Below, piece after piece: positions 9,435 to 18,145 of a stretch of DNA of 64,000 bases (its first letter is position 1; each line of letters begins with the position of its first letter). The notes under the pieces were generated by a model. It made no database searches, had not been told where the DNA came from, and saw only the letters and a list, made by a program, of their open reading frames with translations. This stretch comes from an uncultured Collinsella sp. Lineage in GTDB: Bacteria; Actinomycetota; Coriobacteriia; Coriobacteriales; Coriobacteriaceae. A program made the translations under genes and the position numbers. The DNA is taken from assembly GCA_958403395.1 (NCBI GenBank), contig CATXXF010000004.1, positions 8,392-72,391 on the forward strand. The letters are read 5' to 3'.

Positions 9435-9809
9435 TTATTTCTTCTTCTTAGCACCGATCTGACGCTTCGGGCCCTTGCGGGTACGAGCGTTAGTGTGGGT
9501 GCGCTGGCCGCGGACCGGGAGGCCCTTGCGGTGACGAAGGCCGCGGTTGCAGCCGATGTCCATAAGGCGCTTGACGTTCTGGTTGCGCTCACGGCGGAGG
9601 TCGCCCTCAACCATGATCTGGTTCTTATCGATATAATCGCGGATGGCGTTAACCTCATCCTCGGTGAGGTCCTTAACGCGCGTATCCACGTTAACGTTGC
9701 ACTCGACGCAAATCTTCGTCGCAGTGGTGCGGCCGATGCCGTAAATGTAGGTCAGACCGATCTCAACGCGCTTCTCACGCGGGAGGTCGACACCATTAAT
9801 ACGGGCCAA
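9435..9809 (-). CDS. rpsM: 30S ribosomal protein S13
   Basis: 124-aa head protein contacting the P-site tRNA and L5. ARINGVDLPREKRVEIGLTY at the start, then GIGRTTATKI, RHRKGLPVRGQRTHTNARTRK and a basic tail. Starts 14 nt after rpmJ stops. Confidence 0.98.
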   Translation of the reverse strand: MARINGVDLPREKRVEIGLTYIYGIGRTTATKICVECNVNVDTRVKDLTEDEVNAIRDYIDKNQIMVEGDLRRERNQNVKRLMDIGCNRGLRHRKGLPVRGQRTHTNARTRKGPKRQIGAKKKK

Positions 9810-9823
9810 CGTAGTCTCCTCTC

Positions 9824-9937
9824 TTAACCCTGACGCTGCTTATGACGGGGGTTCTCGCAAATGACGAGGACCTTGCCATGGCGCCTAATGATTTTGCACT
9901 TATCGCACATCTTCTTGACCGAAGGACGTACCTTCAT
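9824..9937 (-). CDS. rpmJ: 50S ribosomal protein L36
   Basis: A 37-codon gene read directly from the minus strand: MKVRPSVKKMCDKC, then KIIRRHGKVLVIC and ENPRHKQRQG. The zinc ribbon Cys11, Cys14, Cys27 and His32 are all present, so this is the zinc-binding form. GAAAGGAAG stands 5 nt before the ATG. It occupies its normal place between infA and rpsM. Confidence 0.95.
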   Translation of the reverse strand: MKVRPSVKKMCDKCKIIRRHGKVLVICENPRHKQRQG

Positions 9938-10030
9938 CGTTCTTCCTTTCGGTAGCGCTCAAACTACTTCCCTACTATCTACTCGCCCAGCCGCAGGCGT
10001 TTAAAACTATGGCTGGTCTTCACACACAAT

Positions 10031-10062
10031 CCGACCGTAGGTTGAGCTAAGCCTGCAGTCGG
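10031..10062. repeat. Imperfect hairpin between infA and rpmJ
   Basis: CCGACCGTAGG and CCTGCAGTCGG can pair with two mismatches around a 10-nt loop. No T-tract follows; it may be an attenuation or processing site. Confidence 0.4.
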
Positions 10063-10087
10063 AAATGGAGTGCGTGTATGCGTGCCG

Positions 10088-10306
10088 CTATTTGTAGCGA
10101 TAGGTGATGCGGCCGCGGGTCAGGTCGTACGGGGAAAGCTCCACGACAACCCTGTCACCGGGGAGAATACGGATGTAATTCATTCGGATCTTGCCAGAAA
10201 TGTTGCACAGAACCGAATGACCGTTCTCGAGCTCGACCTTAAACATGGCATTGGGCAGCGGTTCCTTTACCGTACCCTCGAGCTCAATTGCGTCTTCCTT
10301 CTTCAC
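10088..10306 (-). CDS. infA: Translation initiation factor IF-1
   Basis: 72-aa OB-fold factor that occupies the ribosomal A site during initiation. The sequence KKEDAIELEGTVKEPLPNAM and ISGKIRMNYIRILPGDRVVV and the end LTRGRITYRYK are diagnostic. I choose the GTG at 10306 to match the family length; a TTG at 10312 is an alternative and the ribosome site does not decide. It lies in the canonical map-infA-rpmJ order but is preceded by a long inverted-repeat element. Confidence 0.95.
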   Translation of the reverse strand: MKKEDAIELEGTVKEPLPNAMFKVELENGHSVLCNISGKIRMNYIRILPGDRVVVELSPYDLTRGRITYRYK

Positions 10307-10418
10307 AAGCAATCATCTTTCTCTAGAAAACGACAGCGATTGAGTATTCTACAACACGTATGCACGCATCGTAATAACTTCGTAATGGCTCCACAACTAA
10401 GTGGAACTTGTTACATTT

Positions 10419-10547
10419 GAAATGTAAAACAAAGCCGTTCCCTGATGCCCAAGATCGCCTTGAAATGAGAAGGCATAGACCTTGGGGTCATGCCTTCGAA
10501 ATTGAAAGGCGAGGTTGGGCATCAGGGGGCGGCGACTTTTACATTTC
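10419..10547. repeat. 129-bp long inverted-repeat element overlapping the map stop codon
   Basis: Two arms of about 58 nt are imperfect reverse complements. Shared blocks, outside to inside, are GAAATGTAAAA, CCCTGATGCCCAA, CGCCTT and GAAGGCAT, with a short loop around 10480. The right end covers the TAA stop of map (10539-10541). There is no T-tract. It looks like a small palindromic insertion or MITE-like element inside the operon, or a structured transcript. Confidence 0.75.
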
Positions 10548-11327
10548 ACCGCCTTGCAAGGAACACCAAGCACCTTGGGCATCCGTGGTGAGAATCACCG
10601 GACCGTCATTGGTAATGGCGACGGTGTTCTCGTAGTGCGCGGCGGGCAGGTGGTCGTTGGTCGTAACAATCCAACCGTCGGAGCCCGTGCTCACATGGTT
10701 GGAACCCATCGTAACCATCGGCTCGATGGCAATGACCATGCCGGCCTGGAGGCGAACGCCCCTCCCCTTCTTTCCATAGTTGGGAACATTGGGGTCCTCG
10801 TGCATCACGCGGCCAATGCCATGGCCCACATAATCACGAAGCACGCCGTAACCGTGAGACTCGGCGAGGGACTGAACGGCATAACCGACGTCCCCGATAT
10901 GGTTACCGGGAACAGCCTGCTCGATGGCAGCCTTAAGGCAATCACGCGTGACCTCGCACAAAGCCTTGGCTTCGGGCGTGGGGGTGCCGACGAAAAACGT
11001 CCAAGCGTTATCGCCGACCCAACCGTCGACAACGGCTCCCGTATCGATGGAGATGATATCGCCATCGCGCAGGATCATGTCGGGGTTGGGAATACCGTGG
11101 ACCACGGCATCGTTGATCGATGCGCAAATGGTCCCCGGGAACCCGCCGTAACCCTTAAAGGCCGGGGTGCCGCCATGCATGCGGATAATCTGCTCCGCGA
11201 GCTGATCGAGCTCAAAAGTCGAAACGCCGGGGCGCACCATGGCTCCAACGTGGCGGAGCGCCATCTTAGATAGCGCTCCTGCCTTCTTCATCTGCTCGAT
11301 TTGCGTTGCAGACTTAATCTTGATCAT
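10539..11327 (-). CDS. map: Methionine aminopeptidase, type I
   Basis: 262-aa metalloenzyme that removes the initiator methionine from nascent proteins. FKGYGGFPGTICASINDAVV and HGIP carry the substrate His. Metal ligands lie in SIDTGAVVDGWVGDNAWTF, GHGIGRVMHEDPNVPN and IAIEPMV. After VAITNDGPVILTT, where the family normally ends, the protein continues DAQGAWCSLQGGEM; this extra tail runs into the palindromic element and suggests the original stop was displaced. Its ATG overlaps the TGA of adk by 4 nt, so the two are translationally coupled. Confidence 0.96.
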   Translation of the reverse strand: MIKIKSATQIEQMKKAGALSKMALRHVGAMVRPGVSTFELDQLAEQIIRMHGGTPAFKGYGGFPGTICASINDAVVHGIPNPDMILRDGDIISIDTGAVVDGWVGDNAWTFFVGTPTPEAKALCEVTRDCLKAAIEQAVPGNHIGDVGYAVQSLAESHGYGVLRDYVGHGIGRVMHEDPNVPNYGKKGRGVRLQAGMVIAIEPMVTMGSNHVSTGSDGWIVTTNDHLPAAHYENTVAITNDGPVILTTDAQGAWCSLQGGEM

Positions 11328-11950
11328 AGACCGAGAGCCTCTTTGACATCCCCGTACACGGTCTCGCGAGCCTGGTCACCGTTGACCGACTTGAGCAGAC
11401 CCTGGCCACGATAGTAGTCGACGAGCGGGCTCGTGGACTTCTCGTAGACGTCGAGACGGTTCTTAATGGTCTCGGGCTTGTCGTCGTCGCGCTGATACAT
11501 CTCGCCACCACACTTGGGGCAGGTAGCATCGGCAGCGGTGCCGGTGTAACCGCAGGCGCGGCAGGTGCGACGCGAAGACAGACGGTCGATGATGACCTCG
11601 GGGGCCACGTCGACCAGAAGGGCGCAGTCGATCTCGCGACCCATGGCGGAGAGCTCGGAATCGAGCGTCACAGCCTGGGCGGTGTTGCGCGGGAAGCCGT
11701 CGAGGATGAAGCCCTGCTGGGCGTCATCGGCGGCAAGGCGCTCCTTGACAAGGTCGATCACGAGCTGGTCGGGAACGAGCTCGCCAGCGTCCATGTACTT
11801 CTTAGCCTGAATACCAAGCTCGGTGCCACCCTTGACGGCAGCACGCAGCAGGTCGCCCGTGGAAATGTGGGCGACGCCAAACTCGGCGACGAGCTCCTGT
11901 GCGACGGTGCCCTTACCGGCACCCGGAGCTCCGAGCAATACGAGGTTCAT
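11324..11950 (-). CDS. adk: Adenylate kinase
   Basis: 208 aa, catalyses ATP + AMP to 2 ADP. The start is the ATG at 11950 with AGGAGG upstream, not the longer frame. The P-loop is GAPGAGKGT (residues 7-15). FPRNTAQA and the R-rich LSSRRTCRACG follow. The LID domain has four cysteines (CRACG and CPKCG), the zinc-stabilised long form. In the usual secY-adk-map order. Confidence 0.97.
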   Translation of the reverse strand: MNLVLLGAPGAGKGTVAQELVAEFGVAHISTGDLLRAAVKGGTELGIQAKKYMDAGELVPDQLVIDLVKERLAADDAQQGFILDGFPRNTAQAVTLDSELSAMGREIDCALLVDVAPEVIIDRLSSRRTCRACGYTGTAADATCPKCGGEMYQRDDDKPETIKNRLDVYEKSTSPLVDYYRGQGLLKSVNGDQARETVYGDVKEALGL

Positions 11951-11968
11951 GAGCAATCCTCCTCTAGC

Positions 11969-13255
11969 CTATTTAAAGAATCCATCGTAATCATACATCT
12001 TGATCTGGCCTTCGAGCTTATCGACCGTGTCGAGCACGACGCCGACCATGATGAGGATGGACGTGCCGCCAAATGCCTGAATCAGCTGGTTACCCGTGAA
12101 GGAGAAGATGATCGAAGGCACGATGGCGATGAGCGCCAAAAAGACAGCGCTGGGAAGCGTGATCTTGTTGAGCGCGTTCTTGATGTAGGCCGCGGTAGCC
12201 CTACCCGGACGCACGCCCGGAATAAAGCCGCCCTGCTTCTTAAGGTTGTCGGCCGTGTCATCGGGGTTGAACACCATGGAGGTGTAGAAGTACGCGAAGA
12301 ACACGATGAGGACAACGTTAAGCACCCAGTTGAGCCAGCCGCGCGAAAGCGCAGAGGCAACTGCCTGAATCCAGCCGATGCCGGGGAAGAACACGGCAAT
12401 CTGAGCCGGGAAGTACAGCAGCGCCGAAGCGAAGATGATCGGCACGACACCCGCGGTGTTGACCTTGATGGGCAGGTAGGTGGTCTGGCCACCCATCATG
12501 CGACGGCCCACGACGCGCTTAGCGTAGGAGACCGGGATGCGGCGCTGGCCGCGCTCAAGGAAAACAATCAGCGGGATAACCAGCAGGATGATGGCGCAGA
12601 TGATCACCATGGTGATGATGCCACCGGCATTGCCCTCGGTGCTGGAGAAGATAGCCTGCGGCAGACCGGCCATGATGTTCGCGAAGATGATCAGCGACAT
12701 GCCATTGCCGATACCGCGCTGGGTGATGAGCTCACCAATCCACATGATCAGCATGGCGCCCGCGGTGAGTGTACCGACGATCATGAGGTCGAAGATGATC
12801 TCGGGAGCGCCGGCGCCATTGAAGCTGATGCCGAAGCTCTTAAAGAGGAAGAGGTAACCCACGGAGTTGAGGATTGCCAGAGCCAGGGTGAGGTAACGCG
12901 AATACTGCGTAATCTTGGTCTGACCGACCTCGCCCTCGCGGGCAAGCTCATGCAGGGAAGGCACGACGGCCTGGAGCATCTGGAGGATGATCGAGCTGGT
13001 GATGTAAGGCATGATGCCCAGCGAAAACACCGACACATAGCTCAACGCACCGCCAGAGAAAAGATTCAGGAGGGCCATAGCACCTGCGGCGACCGAATTG
13101 TTATCGGTCGAGAAAAGGCCCAGCATCCCCTGGAAGGGAATGCCGGGCACAGGAACGTGCGCACCAATGCGGTACACGACGAGCATAGCTATGGTAAAAA
13201 GAATCTTTTCGCGCAATTCTTTGATGCGGAAAGCATTCTTAAGACCATTTAGCAC
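11969..13255 (-). CDS. secY: Protein translocase subunit SecY
   Basis: 428-aa channel subunit of the Sec translocon with ten membrane segments. Typical blocks are YRIGAHVPVPGI, the plug-region GALSYVSVFSLGIMPYITSS, GIGNGMSLIIFANI, and FLERGQRRIPVSYAKRVVGR. The GTG start overlaps the end of rplO by 7 nt, so translation is coupled. Confidence 0.97.
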   Translation of the reverse strand: MLNGLKNAFRIKELREKILFTIAMLVVYRIGAHVPVPGIPFQGMLGLFSTDNNSVAAGAMALLNLFSGGALSYVSVFSLGIMPYITSSIILQMLQAVVPSLHELAREGEVGQTKITQYSRYLTLALAILNSVGYLFLFKSFGISFNGAGAPEIIFDLMIVGTLTAGAMLIMWIGELITQRGIGNGMSLIIFANIMAGLPQAIFSSTEGNAGGIITMVIICAIILLVIPLIVFLERGQRRIPVSYAKRVVGRRMMGGQTTYLPIKVNTAGVVPIIFASALLYFPAQIAVFFPGIGWIQAVASALSRGWLNWVLNVVLIVFFAYFYTSMVFNPDDTADNLKKQGGFIPGVRPGRATAAYIKNALNKITLPSAVFLALIAIVPSIIFSFTGNQLIQAFGGTSILIMVGVVLDTVDKLEGQIKMYDYDGFFK

Positions 13256-13698
13256 GGCAGCTCGACCTTTCCGCCGGCGGCCTCGATCTTGGCCTGCGCA
13301 GAAGCGCTGACCTTGTCGACCTTGACCGTGAACTTCTTGGTGAGCTCACCATTGCCGAGCACCTTGACGGGCTCGAACTCGCTCTTGGTGATGCGAGCGG
13401 CCTTAAGAGCGGCACCGTCGATCACAGCGCCGTCCTCGAACTTACGCTCGAGACGCTCAACGTTAACAGCGGTGTACTCGATACGACGGGGGTTACGGAA
13501 GCCCGGAAGCTTGGGCAGGCGCATAGCCAGCGGAGTCTGGCCACCCTCGAAGCCGGCACCCTTGGTGCCGCCAGAGCGGGAACCCTGGCCCTTCTGACCG
13601 CGGCCAGAAGTGGTGCCGTGACCCGAAGAATTGCCACGGCCGACGCGCTTGCGGTTCTTGGTGGAACCGGGCGCGGGAGTAAGATCGTGAAGCTGCAT
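13249..13698 (-). CDS. rplO: 50S ribosomal protein L15
   Basis: 149 aa. The Gly/Arg-rich N-terminal extension (RVGRGNSSGHGTTSGRGQKG) that threads into 23S rRNA is followed by GFEGGQTPLAMRLPKLPGF and a globular C-terminal domain. It overlaps secY and starts 3 nt after rpmD. Confidence 0.97.
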   Translation of the reverse strand: MQLHDLTPAPGSTKNRKRVGRGNSSGHGTTSGRGQKGQGSRSGGTKGAGFEGGQTPLAMRLPKLPGFRNPRRIEYTAVNVERLERKFEDGAVIDGAALKAARITKSEFEPVKVLGNGELTKKFTVKVDKVSASAQAKIEAAGGKVELPC

Positions 13699-13701
13699 TT
13701 G

Positions 13702-13884
13702 CTACTCCTCTACAATCTCGACAAGGTGCTTGACCTTGAAGATCATGCCGCGGACGGACTCGTTGTCAGCAATCTCGCGAACCTCGCGGATCCTGTGGAG
13801 ACCGAGGGCACGGACAGTACGGACCTGGTCCTGCTTGCAACCGTTGGTGCTGCGGACCTGCTTGATCTTGATGGTGTCAGCCAT
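13702..13884 (-). CDS. rpmD: 50S ribosomal protein L30
   Basis: 60-aa protein with the short bacterial L30 fold: IKIKQVRSTNGCKQDQVRTV then LGLHRIREVREIADNESVRG. Packed between rpsE (2-nt gap) and rplO. Confidence 0.95.
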   Translation of the reverse strand: MADTIKIKQVRSTNGCKQDQVRTVRALGLHRIREVREIADNESVRGMIFKVKHLVEIVEE

Positions 13885-13886
13885 GC

Positions 13887-14411
13887 TTAGTTCTCCTTAC
13901 CGACGAACATCTCGGAGACCGTCAGGCCACGGCGAGCCGCGACGTCCTCAGGGCTGGAGAGCTCCTTGAGGCCCTCGACGGCAGCCTTGATGATGTTGAG
14001 GCCGTTGTCGGTACCGAGGGACTTGGACAGGACGTTCTTGATGCCAGCAAGCTCAAAGAGGGGACGCACAGCGCCGCCGGCGATAACGCCGGTACCCTCG
14101 ACAGCGGGCTTGATGATGATGCGGCCGGCACCAAAGTGGCCGAGAACCTCGTGCGGGATGGTGCCCTGCTCGGTCACCGGCACGTGGAACATGTTCTTCT
14201 TGGCATCGAGAGATGCCTTGGAGATGGCCATGGGCACCTCAGCGGACTTGCCCATGCCAACGCCGACGTTGCCCTTGCCGTCGCCAACGACGACGAGAGC
14301 GACGAGGCTCATGCGACGACCACCCTTGACGGTCTTCGACACGCGGTTGATGTAAACGACGCGCTCCTCGAACTCGGAGGCCTCGCGCTGCTGCTTCTGA
14401 TTACGAGCCAT
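13887..14411 (-). CDS. rpsE: 30S ribosomal protein S5
   Basis: 174-aa protein acting in decoding fidelity and mRNA unwinding at the entry site. EERVVYINRVSKTVKGGRRM, LVVVGDGKGNVGVGMGKSAE and GAGRIIIKPAVEGTGVIAGG are canonical. In spc-operon order. Confidence 0.97.
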   Translation of the reverse strand: MARNQKQQREASEFEERVVYINRVSKTVKGGRRMSLVALVVVGDGKGNVGVGMGKSAEVPMAISKASLDAKKNMFHVPVTEQGTIPHEVLGHFGAGRIIIKPAVEGTGVIAGGAVRPLFELAGIKNVLSKSLGTDNGLNIIKAAVEGLKELSSPEDVAARRGLTVSEMFVGKEN

Positions 14412-14425
14412 GTGCTACATACCTC

Positions 14426-14794
14426 CTAGAACTCGAGACCGGCGGCACGAGCACCGTCGGCGAGGGCCTTGACGCGGCCATGGTAGATACGGCCACCGCG
14501 ATCGAAGGCGACCTTGGTAATGCCGGCCTCGACGGCGCGCTTGCCAACGAGCTGACCGACCTTCTCCGCAGCCTCCTTGTTCGAGGTGTGGGTGCCCTTG
14601 AACTCGGCCTCGAGGGTCGAGGCAGAGACGAGCGTTAGGCTGGAGCCCTTGCTGTCATCGATGATCTGGGCATAGATGTTGGCGTTAGTACGGGTCACGC
14701 GAAGACGCGGACGCTCGGAGGTACCCGAGACCTTGCCGCGAACACGACGCTGACGACGCTTGAGGCCTTCCAGCTTCGCCTTATGCTTGTTCAT
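14426..14794 (-). CDS. rplR: 50S ribosomal protein L18
   Basis: 122-aa 5S rRNA-binding protein: RRQRRVRGKVSGTSERPRLR, VTRTNANIYAQIIDD, and the end FDRGGRIYHGRVKALADGAR. Between rplF and rpsE. Confidence 0.97.
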   Translation of the reverse strand: MNKHKAKLEGLKRRQRRVRGKVSGTSERPRLRVTRTNANIYAQIIDDSKGSSLTLVSASTLEAEFKGTHTSNKEAAEKVGQLVGKRAVEAGITKVAFDRGGRIYHGRVKALADGARAAGLEF

Positions 14795-14821
14795 ACGTAA
14801 ACTCCTAAAAAGGTTGATCTT

Positions 14822-14845
14822 GCCAGCACCTGACGGGGTGCTGGT
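14822..14845. promoter_or_regulatory. Hairpin in the rplF-rplR spacer
   Basis: A perfect 8-bp stem CCAGCACC / GGTGCTGG with a 5-nt loop lies between rplF and rplR. It has no terminal T-tract on the transcribed strand, so a partial attenuator or RNA processing site is more likely than a terminator. Confidence 0.45.
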
Positions 14846-14869
14846 CTTATGCGAGTGAGTCGGTTACGA

Positions 14870-15406
14870 CTACTTGGCGGCCTTACCCAGCTTGCGGCGG
14901 ATGTGCTCGCCAACGTAGTGGATACCCTTGCCCTTGTAAGGCTCGGGAGGACGATGGCCGCGGATCTCAGCGGCGATCTGACCGACCTGCTGCTTGTTGA
15001 TACCCTTGACGTTCACGTGGGTGTTGTCGGGAACCTCGAAGGTGATGCCCTCGGGAGCCTCGACGATCACGGGGTGCGAGAAGCCCAGGGAGAACTCGAG
15101 GTTCTTGCCCTTCTGCTGCACGCGGTAACCGACGCCGGCGAGCTCGAGCTTCTTCTCGAAGCCCTCGGAAACGCCAACAACCATGTTGTGGATGAGGGCG
15201 CGGGTGAGGCCGTGGCGGGCACGGGTCTCACGCTCGTCGTCGGGACGGGAAACGGTGAGGACGTTGTCCTCGACGTTGATAGCGAGCTTCTCAAAGACAT
15301 CGAGCTCGAGCTGGCCCTTGGGGCCCTTGACGACAACGTTGTTGCCGTTGACTGCCACTTCGACTCCGGCGGGAATCTGGACAGGCTTATTACCGATACG
15401 AGACAC
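14870..15406 (-). CDS. rplF: 50S ribosomal protein L6
   Basis: 178 aa at the base of the factor-binding stalk. SRIGNKPVQIPAGVEVAVNG, VKGPKGQLE, and the second repeat with YKGKGIHYVGEHIRRKLGKA are diagnostic. Confidence 0.97.
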   Translation of the reverse strand: MSRIGNKPVQIPAGVEVAVNGNNVVVKGPKGQLELDVFEKLAINVEDNVLTVSRPDDERETRARHGLTRALIHNMVVGVSEGFEKKLELAGVGYRVQQKGKNLEFSLGFSHPVIVEAPEGITFEVPDNTHVNVKGINKQQVGQIAAEIRGHRPPEPYKGKGIHYVGEHIRRKLGKAAK

Positions 15407-15439
15407 GGTGATCTCCTTTCCTTCTACCTACCGAGCGAA

Positions 15440-15838
15440 TTACCAGACGTAAGCGATGATCTCGCCGCCGACGTTGTGCTTGCGAGCATCGCGGTCGGTC
15501 ATGACGCCATGGCTGGTGGAAATAATGGCGGTACCAAGGCCACCGCGGACGCGGGGCATGTCGGCAACGCCGGTGTACTTACGCAGGCCCGGCTTGGAAA
15601 TGCGGCGGATGCCGTTGATGACCTTAGCCTTCTTGGGACCATACTTAAGCGTGATGTGCAGAGTCTTCTGGGGAACGGTGTCCTCGACATCGTAGCCCTC
15701 GATGTAGCCCTCCTCGTGCAGAACACGAGCGATCTCGACGAGCTTCTTGCTGCTCGGCATGGAGACCGTGGCCTTGTTCACAGAGTTAGCGTTACGGATG
15801 CGCGTAAGCATATCTGCGATCGGGTCTGTAAGGTTCAT
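15440..15838 (-). CDS. rpsH: 30S ribosomal protein S8
   Basis: 132-aa 16S rRNA binder that in E. coli represses the spc operon. DPIADMLTRIRNANSVNKAT at the start and GLGTAIISTSHGVMTDRDAR with VGGEIIAYVW at the end. Confidence 0.97.
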   Translation of the reverse strand: MNLTDPIADMLTRIRNANSVNKATVSMPSSKKLVEIARVLHEEGYIEGYDVEDTVPQKTLHITLKYGPKKAKVINGIRRISKPGLRKYTGVADMPRVRGGLGTAIISTSHGVMTDRDARKHNVGGEIIAYVW

Positions 15839-15957
15839 ACAGATTCTCCTTCGTTCTTGATGAACACGTGCTCTTGGTTCTTCGCCGCCCTTAACGGCAA
15901 AGCCTTTTTAGCGCGTTTTCCCTGTTCCAAACTGATGCTTGAAACGCTGGTAGTGAC

Positions 15958-16143
15958 TTACCAGCTGGCCTTCTTAACGCCGGGAAGCTCGCCCTTGAGT
16001 GCAAGCTCGCGGAAGCAGACACGGCACAGGCCGAACTTGCGGTACACAGAGTGCGGACGGCCGCAGCGCTGGCAGCGCGTGTACTCACGAGTAGAGAATT
16101 TCTGCTTGCGATTGCACTTGACGATCATCGATGTCTTAGCCAC
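15958..16143 (-). CDS. rpsN: 30S ribosomal protein S14, zinc-binding (type Z)
   Basis: 61-aa short form. The four zinc ligands are C24, C27, C40 and C43 in RCQRCGRPHSVYRKFGLCRVC. The end LPGVKKASW is typical. The presence of the zinc form in the spc operon is normal for Gram-positive bacteria. Confidence 0.97.
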   Translation of the reverse strand: MAKTSMIVKCNRKQKFSTREYTRCQRCGRPHSVYRKFGLCRVCFRELALKGELPGVKKASW

Positions 16144-16222
16144 TTATATCCTCCTCACATAGAGTATTGTTCGCCCCAAGCGCCGCCCCCTTGTGGGAAC
16201 GGCGCTTATAGGGCAGGTGAAC

Positions 16223-16780
16223 CTATTTCTTGAACGGGAAACCGAAGGCGTCCAGAAGGGCCTTGGCCTCCTCATCGGTGTTGGCGGTGGTCACGAAAGT
16301 GATGTCCATACCACGCTGGTGATCGACGGAGTCGAAGTCGATCTCGGGGAAGATGAGCTGCTCGGTGACGCCCATGGAGAAGTTACCACGGCCGTCGAAG
16401 CTCTTGGCGGAGATACCGCGGAAGTCGCGGATACGAGGGATCGCGACGGAGGTCAGACGATCGAAGAACTCCCACATACGGTCGCCACGCAGGGTAACCT
16501 TGCAGCCGATCGGCATACCAGCGCGCAGGCGGAAGGTAGCGATGGACTTGCGGGCACGGGTGATCATCGGCTGCTGGCCGGTGATGGCGCGCAGGTCGCG
16601 CACGGCACCGTCGATGGCCTTGGAATCGGTAGCGGCCTCGCCGACACCCATGTTCACGACGATCTTCTCAAACTTGGGGATCATCATGACGTTCTCGTAC
16701 TGGAACTTGTCCTGAAGCTGCTGCTTGACCTCGTTGTTGTACTTGGTCTTCAGACGCGGCACATACTTCTCTTCTGCCAT
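16223..16780 (-). CDS. rplE: 50S ribosomal protein L5
   Basis: 185-aa 5S rRNA-binding protein contacting the P-site tRNA: FQYENVMMIPKFEKIVVNMG, GQQPMITRARKSIATFRLR, GCKVTLRGDRMWEFFDRL and FPEIDFDSVDHQRGMDI. It is the first gene of the downstream ribosomal block. Its usual neighbour rplX is 41 kb away, so a promoter must lie in the 312-nt gap upstream. Confidence 0.97.
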   Translation of the reverse strand: MAEEKYVPRLKTKYNNEVKQQLQDKFQYENVMMIPKFEKIVVNMGVGEAATDSKAIDGAVRDLRAITGQQPMITRARKSIATFRLRAGMPIGCKVTLRGDRMWEFFDRLTSVAIPRIRDFRGISAKSFDGRGNFSMGVTEQLIFPEIDFDSVDHQRGMDITFVTTANTDEEAKALLDAFGFPFKK

Positions 16781-16917
16781 TGTTCACTCCTTCTTGGGGT
16801 TTTAAGCACGGGGCGTGGCCACGATGGGTTGTCCTCGTGCCTCCTGGCTGCATCCGCGCCGCTCATGGCATTTCGCGGTTTGGACTCGACGCAGCAGGAG
16901 CCGACAAAACAATCGGT

Positions 16918-16923
16918 ACTATA
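16918..16923 (-). promoter_or_regulatory. Possible -10 element for the rplE ribosomal block
   Basis: TATAGT on the minus strand about 140 nt upstream of the rplE ATG is the best -10 match in the gap 16781-17092. I see no convincing -35 at 17 nt, so this is tentative. The rest of the gap holds a palindromic repeat. Confidence 0.3.
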
Positions 16924-17007
16924 CGCGCATCGGGAGCGTATTTCCAGAAAAACCTCGTCTGCCTGCACAACTCCACAACTCCCCCGCACAAATTGATCCC
17001 AAAAAGC

Positions 17008-17074
17008 AGTTGCGGTGAAATAGGGACTGTTGGGCGGCCTAACAGGCTTAAACAATCCGTATTTCACCGTAACT
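17008..17074. repeat. Palindromic intergenic repeat, family A, diverged copy
   Basis: A 67-bp imperfect palindrome running from AGTTGCGGTGAAATAGGG to CCGTATTTCACCGTAACT. It matches the better-kept copy at 19793-19861. It lies 19 nt past the xdhC stop codon. Confidence 0.8.
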
Positions 17075-17092
17075 TAATTGGTGGGGATGCGA

Positions 17093-18136
17093 TTAGCGCT
17101 TGCGGGGGACGAGTTTGGTGCGTCGCAGGTGGATCATCTCGGCGGCGATGGAGATGGCGATCTCCTCGGGGTCCTCGGCCTCGATGGCAACGCCGATCGG
17201 AAGGTGCAGCTCGTCGATCTGGTCCTGCGTAAAGCCTTCCTGCTCCAGGCGGGCACGCACAAAGGCCGTCTTGCGGCGCGAACCCAGACAGCCCAGGTAG
17301 GCAGGCTTGGCGCGCATGGCCTGAATCACCACGTCGATATCGGACTTGTGACCCGCCGTGGCGACGACCACCAGGTCGCGCGGGCCGATGGGGCACTGCT
17401 TGCTCAGGCTCTTGTAGTCGACCAGACGACGGTCGTAGACACCGGGCACCCAATCGGGGGTCAGCGTGCCGGGGCGGTCGTCGCACGCCACGACGGCAAA
17501 GCCCGCCGCCGTGAGCACCCGCGCCGTCGCGGCGCCCACGTGGCCGCAGCCAAAGATATAGGTCAGGCCCTCGGGGCAGAGCGTCTCGATGTGCGCCGCG
17601 GGAATCTCAGAGGCAGCGTTGGTGTAGGTGACGTTACTCCCCTCCTCCACAAGTGAAAGCCCGGGGCAGCCCGCAATGGTATGGCTCGATGCCTCGCCAT
17701 GGTACTCGGCCACATCGCCCTCGAGCGCGCTCGCGATAAACGGCTCAAAGTCGATGACGAAGTCGCCGATGCGCCGATAGACCAAGACGTCGGCAATTTC
17801 CTGGAACAACGGTGCCTGGGTCGCATCCAGATGCAGATAGCACAGGCAGATGGCTCCGCCGCAGATCATGCCGGTATCGGAGTTCTCGCCGCCCATGGTG
17901 TAGCGGACCAGACGCGACTGTCCCGCGCTCAGGAGTTCGCGCGCCTCATCCAGCGCAAAGAGCTCAATCTTGCCGCCGCCGATAGTGCCCGCCTGGCTGC
18001 CGTCGGCAAAGACGGCCATCCAGGCGCCCACGCCGCGCGGCGACGACCCCGCCGTGCCGGCCACGACCACGAGCTCGCACGTCTCGCCAGCACGCAGGGC
18101 GGCAAGCGCCGCATTCACAACATCGAGCTTTTCCAT
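17093..18136 (-). CDS. xdhC: XdhC/CoxI family molybdenum-hydroxylase maturation protein
   Basis: 347 aa. The N-terminal XdhC-CoxI domain has VVAGTAGSSPRGVGAWMAVF, GSQAGTIGGGKIELFAL and GMICGGAICLCYLHL. The C-terminal Rossmann domain begins TYIFGCGHVGAATARVLTAAG and includes ACDDRPGTLTPDWVPGV. Family members bind the molybdenum cofactor, add its terminal sulfur ligand and insert it into xanthine-dehydrogenase-type enzymes; in this gene context it probably serves XdhD at 40882. It is the second gene of a two-gene operon after yqeB (9-nt gap). No other candidate for this function is seen. Confidence 0.9.
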   Translation of the reverse strand: MEKLDVVNAALAALRAGETCELVVVAGTAGSSPRGVGAWMAVFADGSQAGTIGGGKIELFALDEARELLSAGQSRLVRYTMGGENSDTGMICGGAICLCYLHLDATQAPLFQEIADVLVYRRIGDFVIDFEPFIASALEGDVAEYHGEASSHTIAGCPGLSLVEEGSNVTYTNAASEIPAAHIETLCPEGLTYIFGCGHVGAATARVLTAAGFAVVACDDRPGTLTPDWVPGVYDRRLVDYKSLSKQCPIGPRDLVVVATAGHKSDIDVVIQAMRAKPAYLGCLGSRRKTAFVRARLEQEGFTQDQIDELHLPIGVAIEAEDPEEIAISIAAEMIHLRRTKLVPRKR

Positions 18137-18145
18137 TGCCGCCTT

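Noticed and set aside
11867..13252. 461-codon plus-strand frame across secY
   Set aside because: Mirror of secY; its composition is the reverse complement of membrane helices.
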